The notes beneath the pieces were generated by a model. It had not been told where the DNA came from, ran no database searches, and saw only the letters and a program-made list of their open reading frames with translations. From NCBI GenBank assembly GCA_949316235.1, contig OX438748.1, positions 9,861,001 through 9,925,000 on the forward strand: DNA of 64,000 nucleotides. The letters run 5' to 3'. Within the stretch, counting starts at the first letter, position 1; each line of letters starts with the position of its first letter. The translations under genes were made by a program, and so were the position numbers. This DNA comes from Oegoconia quadripuncta (lineage: Eukaryota; Arthropoda; Insecta; Lepidoptera; Autostichidae). Shown in pieces: positions 23,501 to 32,500 of the stretch.

Positions 23501-26500
23501 TTTATGATGTAGGCATCATTTTCTTAGGAGAAAAATAGATTTAATATGTGCCAAGTGCGAGAAGCGACAAAAAGTATAATTTCAATAATCTCTTCTCAGT
23601 ATTCGTAATTCTTTTCGCAAACTAATAAGTTTTTATGTCAGGTATTTTTAAAACAGTTTATCAGATAAAAATAATAAATACTACTCCTAGTACCTGGAAC
23701 CTCTCAGAGATAAAGTCGATATTTCTAGTTTAAACATGGGTCACAGATGCGTTGTCTCCTTTAGACCAAGCAGGAATACCTATTCACCATATAATATAGT
23801 TATCGAACACAACAATTCGGGCATTGATTTCTAGCGGCAGAAATAAAAAAACAGGGTATGTCACTCAGAAAATGTATTGCAAAAATAAATAGTACACCAA
23901 AGTTAAGATATTATCAAGCACCTCGTTTATTTAAAGACCTTTTGGCGCGCTGGGTATAATTATGCAAGTTACCTCTGCCAGCGCATCAGCCAGCCATTTA
24001 GAGAGGGAACGCCACCTGCCTTTTAGGCACTTTGCCTCAAGATAATCTTTGGAAACTATTTTTCATTGCTAAATGCGCGGTAATTAAAAAACTAATATAA
24101 TACTGAATTCAATTAATTATGGACATAAAATATTCCACTACAGAGATTCAGTTAAAATCAAAATTACCGTTTTATCTTTTAGCATGGATACCCTGCAGTT
24201 CAGCAAGGCCTCGGTCCCGACGTGGGCTGCTACAAGTGTGAGCTTCTCCTCCTCGAAGTATGGTCCCCAATGATGCTCGTGATGATGGTAGCCCTGGTAT
24301 GGGACGTAATGACGAGACTCTTCTACCTTGGCTGTTGAAAAAGTAATTGAGTATTATCAAACAGAAAATGAAGAGTATCAAATTAACTCTATTGTCTTCA
24401 CACCTATTTTTGTTAATACACGATAGACTAGCATCTGATGTTTATTATAAAAGAGACTGAAAAGCACTCATAGTAATTATATCATACAGCCGGTAGTTCA
24501 TTTTATTTATTGACATTGACCCAAAGCGACGACTTAAACATGATTTTTTTTTATAGGAAGGATCCATACGTAACATCACGACCCTTTTCCCAAGTGAGGT
24601 GGTGAGAGATATCCCAACGTAAATATTTGGCTGTTCTAGATAGTAAAATTTTAATGCTTAAAACAAAATACACAGCTCATCTTTCTAAATACATATACAG
24701 AAATGTACAAGTGACAGGGGGTAAGCCGTTAAAACGTGCAAGTCTGTAGATGTCTCTTGAGGTAAAGTCATATTTTACGACACCATTAGGAAAAGTCGGG
24801 TTAGTTCTATTATTTTTAAGTACCGCAAAACAGACGGCAGAAAGGACAAGTTATATAAAACATTCAATATTATTCTTGGTATTGTAAAGAAGAGCCATAG
24901 CATTTTTTACAAGTTGCGTTTTTGGAACCAGTTAAAATATTTTCGATTGATACAGATTATGTCGAGTAAACATCATTTAAATTTCTTAACGGATCAGAAC
25001 ACAGGCATCGCAATACCTACCTACCCAACATTTATAAAATTCAAACATTTCCCTTTCTGCGCCATGCTTGCCGTTTCACGAGAGAGGATAATCCCAGGAA
25101 AAGCTCATTCTGGGGAAACTAAATTTTATGAAGCAGAAACACGATAGGTACAAGAAGTGCAAGTTGAGCAGCTCTTGTACAAAATACCGTGGCAGTTACA
25201 GTTGTAAATGTTCAAGGAACTTGCTGCGTTAGAGAATATAGTTCAAGCCTTTTAAAGTTTCCAAGACTTTATAAAAAGTACAGTAAAACATTTCTTGAAT
25301 AAGTATTGTTAGTTCATGAATAATAATTGCAGCTTATTTTGTATAGGTAACTGTTGTAGTAAAATTGGGTCAGAACTACCAATATTTCCGAATTTAATGT
25401 GTGTAAATCATTGTTTTAATTAAATATATTAGGTAGTGGATTGTTTAGCATGAATAGATTCATACAGAGTATTAAATTTTGCAATGAGTAGAAACAATAA
25501 TTAAAGTTTTTGTTTGGTTGTGATAATCGCATATTACTTTACGTATTAAATGTTAATATTTGTTATTTTGTGATTTAGAAGATGTCATTCGGTGTGTTGT
25601 TGTTGATTGTTCATTCTTCTTAAATTTTCACATAATGTTTTAGTACCTGTTATTTATGCAGAGCTAGTTGTCTAGCTAGTCTGTCTAGAGGTTTGTACCT
25701 CCGCATTATCAAAATATGACCGTCAAAGTACGTTAATGGTTTGACCACATTAAAAGTTACGAGTAGTTTCCATCCAGGTAACATCAGCTATATTTTCATC
25801 ATTTGACCTCTAGGTTAATTAACCTAACCGCGCCGTATAGCATCTTACATGTTCTGTTTCTCTTTTATTCATTCTATAATTTTTAATTTTGTAAACATCC
25901 CTTCTTTTCTTCAAGTCTTTTATTTTAATTTTGTTGTGATCAATTGCAGGATTCATTGTCATCATTTGGAGTATCTCTAATGTTTTTCAAACATCTGACA
26001 TTGCTCTTGAAAGTCAGTCAGTAGTCCGATATTCCGCTTCTGAGTGGATTCATCATTACCTACCGGTTATATCTTTCAAAAATTGATTATGGATTCTAAG
26101 TGATGTGAAAAATATCGGATTTATATTTTCAATGAAGAATTATTACATTATTCCTTGAGGAAGAAGAGGATTCTGATTACTCTGATTAGGCAGGCATGGA
26201 GTGAGAGGTGGAAGGTATTTGTCTAGCAGTTGGGCATCACATAGCTAATGGTACTAATAAACTAGGTTATAATTAGATATTCCTTGCAAAAATATGTGTC
26301 TTGTCGTTTTGCAAATTGTAGTCACTTGACTGATGATTGCATAAACCATAATGTTGTTACGATATAGGAAATATTTCGGTAGTTCTGTCCCACTGATTAC
26401 ATAATACACTCTACTATTATTAAGCAATATATTTGTCCAATGTCGAAGTTGAAAATATAGCTAACATTTAGATAAGCACCTATGAAAAATTTGCTGTTCA

Positions 26501-29500
26501 TGCATATCTTTATCCATACGCTTATTTGAGGGCGGCAGTCGACTTCAAGACGCAGCGATATATTACCGAAACTTTATTTTATATTATGACTCGAGATATC
26601 CCTTTGCGGCATCGCGAGGGAGGGAATCGATACTCACTCTGTAACAAATGATCGTTCTTGTCAGTCGCTCCCTCGCGTCTGATATTTTCTCTGAGATGCT
26701 TGGTGATGTTTTTGAAAATCTCCCTGGACAACGCGAGGCCATCTCTTTCATCACTCCGACGTCTCCTGATATTGGTGCGATAATCTTCAGGGAAGCGCAG
26801 TGGTTCTGTGCAAAGAGATTTGATGTTGGACTGATTGGGAGTACTAAGGACTAGACTTTGTCAAATTGATTTAAAGATTATAATTATTTTGTAATACTGA
26901 ATTTATTATGTTCCATTTATTAGGTAACTTAGTTTTCTTATGTATTTTTTACTTAATATTGCTAATTCATTTTAAATGCATGAGATAATAAATAAAATTA
27001 AAGGTCTTAAATCCAGCTATTTAATTTGAAATTATCGATGTATTGGAATTAAATAATTTATCATACTACTTTGATTTTTTATGCACAACAGGTTAGTTTG
27101 TCCTCATCTGATGTCAGTAATGGGACTCAAGGCCAATATTCCGTTTTATGTTAATTACTAACAGCGCATGTGGTACAATGATCTAGTTTATATTTTTAAG
27201 GCTATTTAGTTATGATGTCTAGTGTGTCATGTTGTTTTATTTTATAATTGGCTTTATTGGATAAAAAAAACCGGATCAGTAGGAGTCTAACTCGCCCGCC
27301 AAGTCAGTAGTTTTAAGCCACTCTTGCAGGCCACGGAATTTGCTTAAGATTTTTCTTAAATGAAAAACACCTGAGACCGATTAATTAGTGTCCTCCGAAG
27401 CATGGAAATTCTCGTATTAAAATGCCACAAGGGTTACCCGTTTATGGACTAACGGCATCATATATCGAAAACAAATGCGACTGCACCATGTGTGTATTAA
27501 CCTCAATCAACACAAAATTATTAGCGTCGTAAACTTTCCAAACAAAGAGACAAACATTCACAATCCGAACATTTTTTAACATAGAAACTGCTTGTTAACT
27601 GGCTTATATGATAATCCTGTCATCATTAAATGCCATAGCTTCCTTCTTTTTCTTTTCGAGTCGAGGCAAGTTTCAAATTTTATTGGGCCAAAACTTAGCC
27701 ACTCTAACGGCACTCTCTGTGGCGTTAAGAAGGTCGTCAAAGGTGCAGCTGTCAGGACACTTGGAGCAAGACAATATGTGATCCATTGTCTGTGGGGAGA
27801 CTCCGCACTCGCATCGATCACTCTCGCCATCGGAGAAGCCCCACCTGCACAGATTATCTTTGCTGCGGCCGACCTGAGTCCGAGCGAAGAAGAGAAGAAG
27901 AAGTCCAATTTCCATGTTGGCCATGGCAAATCGTCTCCAGGAGGAAGAGGCTCCACGAGCGGGAGGAACGCCGCAAGAGAGTATCTCTGCCGCCAGAGGC
28001 TGCAGCAAGCATCCGAAGCCACACCTTGTATGGGAGCAACGCCCTTTAAACAGTTATTACGTCTCTGGAGTCTTTGGGGCACTGTTGAATACTGGTACAT
28101 CGGGTGGCGAGCATCACTCTCAAGTTTAGCCCTCTCAATGGAGCTAACTATTTCTCGCCGAACATCTGGGGGTGCAATTCCTGCCAGCGGATATATTCCT
28201 AATAATAATACTCGGGACATTACTTAATTTTGTTAACCTTATTTTGCTAATTGCCACATTAATAGGATCGCCATTATTTTTTGTTGACATGAGCATGACC
28301 TTCCCAGAAAAAAATATAGATTTGATGAAATATTGTGAAAGTATTTAAACGAACACCCACTCCTTCGATAAATACCGAAGGCCCACTCTAGCAGTTTCTA
28401 ATATCATGATGAAAAATAATCGAATGTAGAATTTGACTAAAATTTATGTTGAATCATTGATATAGGTAGTTACAAAAAATACCCTACAACATATTTGTAC
28501 TCAGTGTGTATTCAATTCATCAGATTACTTTATAGTCTTCCAGACCGAGTCAGCTCACTCGCTTTCCGCTATCACAACGTGCAACCCTTTAGGTATATGA
28601 ATTCCTGAACACGTATTAATATGCGAAGTTCTAATACGTGTTAAATTACTCATTTTCTCGTTACTGACAATTTCGAGGAAAGTTTGTGAGATATCATGTG
28701 TGACCTAGTTGGTTTTGCTAAGGGAGGAGCGTTAGCAATTCAACAAACTCACATATCTCTATAAATAATATTAATATTCGTGTTTTGATGAGGTACTGAA
28801 AGCTTAAGGCTGTTACAATTATTTATTTATAGAAGAGGTATACGTTTTAATTACTATATCTAATACAATGGTTGTTTCGAAATACCTAATTAACATCACG
28901 TGGAAACTTCAACTTATTTGCAGTCCCAGACATATTTCTTATCATAAACAGTTGAAACAAAACAATGCTTATTAACTTTGCTAAATTAGCCAGGACATTT
29001 AAAAATGATTTACCTACCATCAACCAAAGTACTAAACATGTCATCATCATACTATCCTAGTCCATCCTATCCTAGTGCTGGACATTGGAGCCTACCAAGG
29101 AGTGCTACTGATCCTGAAATTTGGTTCTTCGTTTCCAATTACTGTCAGTCGCTTTGCATCGGTCGCCGAATCATTTATTAGGTGGGTTCCTACATTTGCA
29201 TAGACGTGGTCTCCACTCCTGAACTCGGTTTCCCCAACGGCTATCGGTACTGCGACAGACAGTTATGGCAAACATATTGCCACTTCAACTTGCCAATTCT
29301 CTCAGCTGTCAGTAACTCTTGTTCTCTGACAAACTAAACTTATACCTCACTGGTAAATAGGACCTATGACCTCCGTTTTGTAATCTTGCCTTGGATAGAT
29401 TCACAGATGCAGTTGAACTTCCATTGATACGTGGCTATGCGCGTGCTTGTCTAGAAATCTCATCAACAGAAGCAGAACATAACAATGCCTGCCAAGCCTG

Positions 29501-32500
29501 ATTGATTTTATGTGTGAAAACAATATGTTAGTGTAGCATAAATTGAGTCGAGAAAAGCTATAGCTAATCTCAACAAATGTTTTCGAGATTCTAGAGACCT
29601 GGGTCCCAGGCTACCCCTCTGCCAAATTTTAATGCGGACTATTTTTAGGTTTATTTTAATTACTATGGTTGTAATATTGGTGTAGATTAGTAAAATTGTT
29701 AATTCCTGCTCTATGTTCAGCAGTGGAAGTCCTGTGGCTTATGTGATGGTGAATGAACTGTCATCGAACTTCACTGGTAAGTTCATTTAGTTTAAAGAAT
29801 TAACAGCAAATCCGTTGTTGAATGCATCTAGTTATGATAACAGTGCGTATAAATATTCGGAATATCTTTATTGTCATGAAACATTCAACAGCGAACACAT
29901 TACTATAAGATCCGAATACACACCAGTAAGAATTCGTAGGTATTTATGCCAACATGGATGTTTGCTTGTTATGGTAATCATATAAACTCGTGCTGTATAA
30001 TACAAGTTACACGGGGGTTGTTGTAATTCCATAAAGCATTATAATCTGCGCAGTCAGTTCGTTTGCTACGTACCTGCGCCTTGTTGAATTATTTTGAATA
30101 ATTTTTAACGCGTATACTAGTATTACCACAAGGAACCATCGATAGCTGTCAATTTTGAAAACTTGTCCAACATCGTCAGTATCGATATCAAACCGCAAGA
30201 CCAAACAAACAAAGAGTGAAATGAAATTCGACGCATTTTCAACAGAACAGCAACATTGATCACGGATGTGGAAAAATATGTAAATTTTCTAAAAGTTAAG
30301 GCCTAATTGGACAAGGTGGTCAAAACCATACAAGACTTCATGCTGACATGTTATGATGAAAGGCTTATACTCAGAGATAATTTTGGAAGTATCTCTTTTA
30401 ATTATATATGCGCTTGCTATGCGAATTACAGGTAACGATCACCTCTATGTTCCTGGATTCGTGAACCTCTGATGTCCATAATTATAAAGACTATTTGAAT
30501 CGTCGAACGTCGTGACCTATTCCCTGCTACGGCACACATAACAATTTTATACAATATATAGCATAGTTATTTAGTTTCTTAAGATTCTATATGAATTTTA
30601 ATCTATTGTTATATGTATGTTTGATGTAGTAACTCCTCTCCTAATTACGAACAACTTTCCACTAGGAACCACAGTTGAATTCAACCGAAAATTGTTGGAC
30701 TTCCATACTAAAGGTGGTTCCAGAGTGGTTACTTTGTTTGGGTAATAAAAATTTTTTTGATTGAATTCGACTATGGTTCCTTGAGTGAGTTGACAGTTGA
30801 CAGTGGAACTTGACAGTGGAACTTCACGAATCCAGGACAATTACGCTATCGTTACTGTTCCTTCTGATCCTACATTTTGAATTCATTAGGGAACTCAATA
30901 CTTTATTTGGTTTCACAGAAACATACGTAACACTCACATATAAATAGCATATGTAAATCAACTTCAATCAAAACAATCCCTTCCCTATAGTACCTATCAC
31001 TTTTTATTGGAATTAGTAAAACTATATTGTCAAAATTCTATTCCCTGGAGAGTAAGTAACAATATTTCTATGGTGCTCTAATAGCGAAATAGGTACCTAT
31101 TATTATAAATTAAAAGAAAGTCAAACTCAAATCCAACCTCTTCTTTGGCTACCCTTTATGTATAACAGGTGGACGTTATGACAGTTTTAGTGAATTTATT
31201 ACAGTCATACGAACTGGAAACCTTAATAATTCAGTTCCCTTCAAGGGTAAAGTCCACAATGAAGTCACTTTGTTACAAGAAATGTTTTATCGACTAAAAT
31301 TGTGTCGATTCGGATATACACCAACTAAACTGAAACCAATTTTAAAGTAGTACTGTCTTTCTCCCTGGAACAGTACGATGCGACGGCACCACTCTAAAAC
31401 TGGTTTTAGTTTAGTTGATATACATTCAAATCGATAAGGTATTTTTAAAACTGCCTGGTAAGTTACCACTGTCTTACCTACGGCTGCCGCAAATTGTTGA
31501 GTTCCCATTGTTTGATATAAGTCAGATCCCAGAATGATCAAAATTTGGGAACCCCGGGTGAGTAGAGGAACTCAGAAACGGCATATACTAAAACTTTCGA
31601 GTTTAAGCTTATGGTATACCTCTTTGTGAGTACTATAATAATAATAGGTTGTGATCAGAATCGCAGGATTAAAAATTACTTTTGAAAAGTATTTCTAATA
31701 TAGAACTTATTTTTCAATTGAAATAATATTTGAATACAATAAAGCTCCAAGGAGGGATGACATGTTACTAAGAGAGTGATGAATGTGGATGTGGATGGTT
31801 GGAAAAGAATAGAAAGACCACGGAAATGATGGATGGATTGTGTGAGTGGTGATGAAGGGCGTGAATGATGAGGTAACGGCTGATAGAGGAGATTGGAAGA
31901 AAAAGACGTACCTACTGCCGACCCCAAATACATTGGGACCAGGGCAAGAAGATAATGGTGACAACAAAACTCCAATCATCGTGACGACTGAAATTAATAT
32001 CTACATAATTACACTATGGATCTCTTTGTGCGACTTCGAATGAACTAAGTCGACTGCCTTTCAAATTATTGGACTTCCATCGGTATCGCGGGGTACTTCA
32101 TAAACGATAATTTGCTATTCGAATGGCAAATGACATTACGACTCTCTTATCCACGAAGGAAAAGAAATTGCGGGCATAATAAAATCTTTTTAGCTTCATT
32201 GTTCTTATCGTCTACACCAAAACACTGTCGAATCATCGATTGCGGACTTAATCGTTAAAAACAGATTTTTTATGATATCACTATAATTTCACGATGGAAA
32301 GTGACGATGTAGCCGACCATGAAAAACATGAATTTGCATGATTGCATGAATCGGGGAATACCGGCGCCAGCTGGGAGTTCCAGATATGAGACTGTTACCC
32401 ATCCAGTCGATTGGATAACTGAACTGAATTACTTAAAAAACTCTCGAAGAAACAAATGACTATATCATCAAGATATACCAAAGTAACTGTGTTAAAAGCT

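Noticed and set aside
27592..28227. 211-codon open frame on the plus strand
   Set aside because: It is the antisense of the reverse-transcriptase relic; the minus strand carries the Cys/His motifs.
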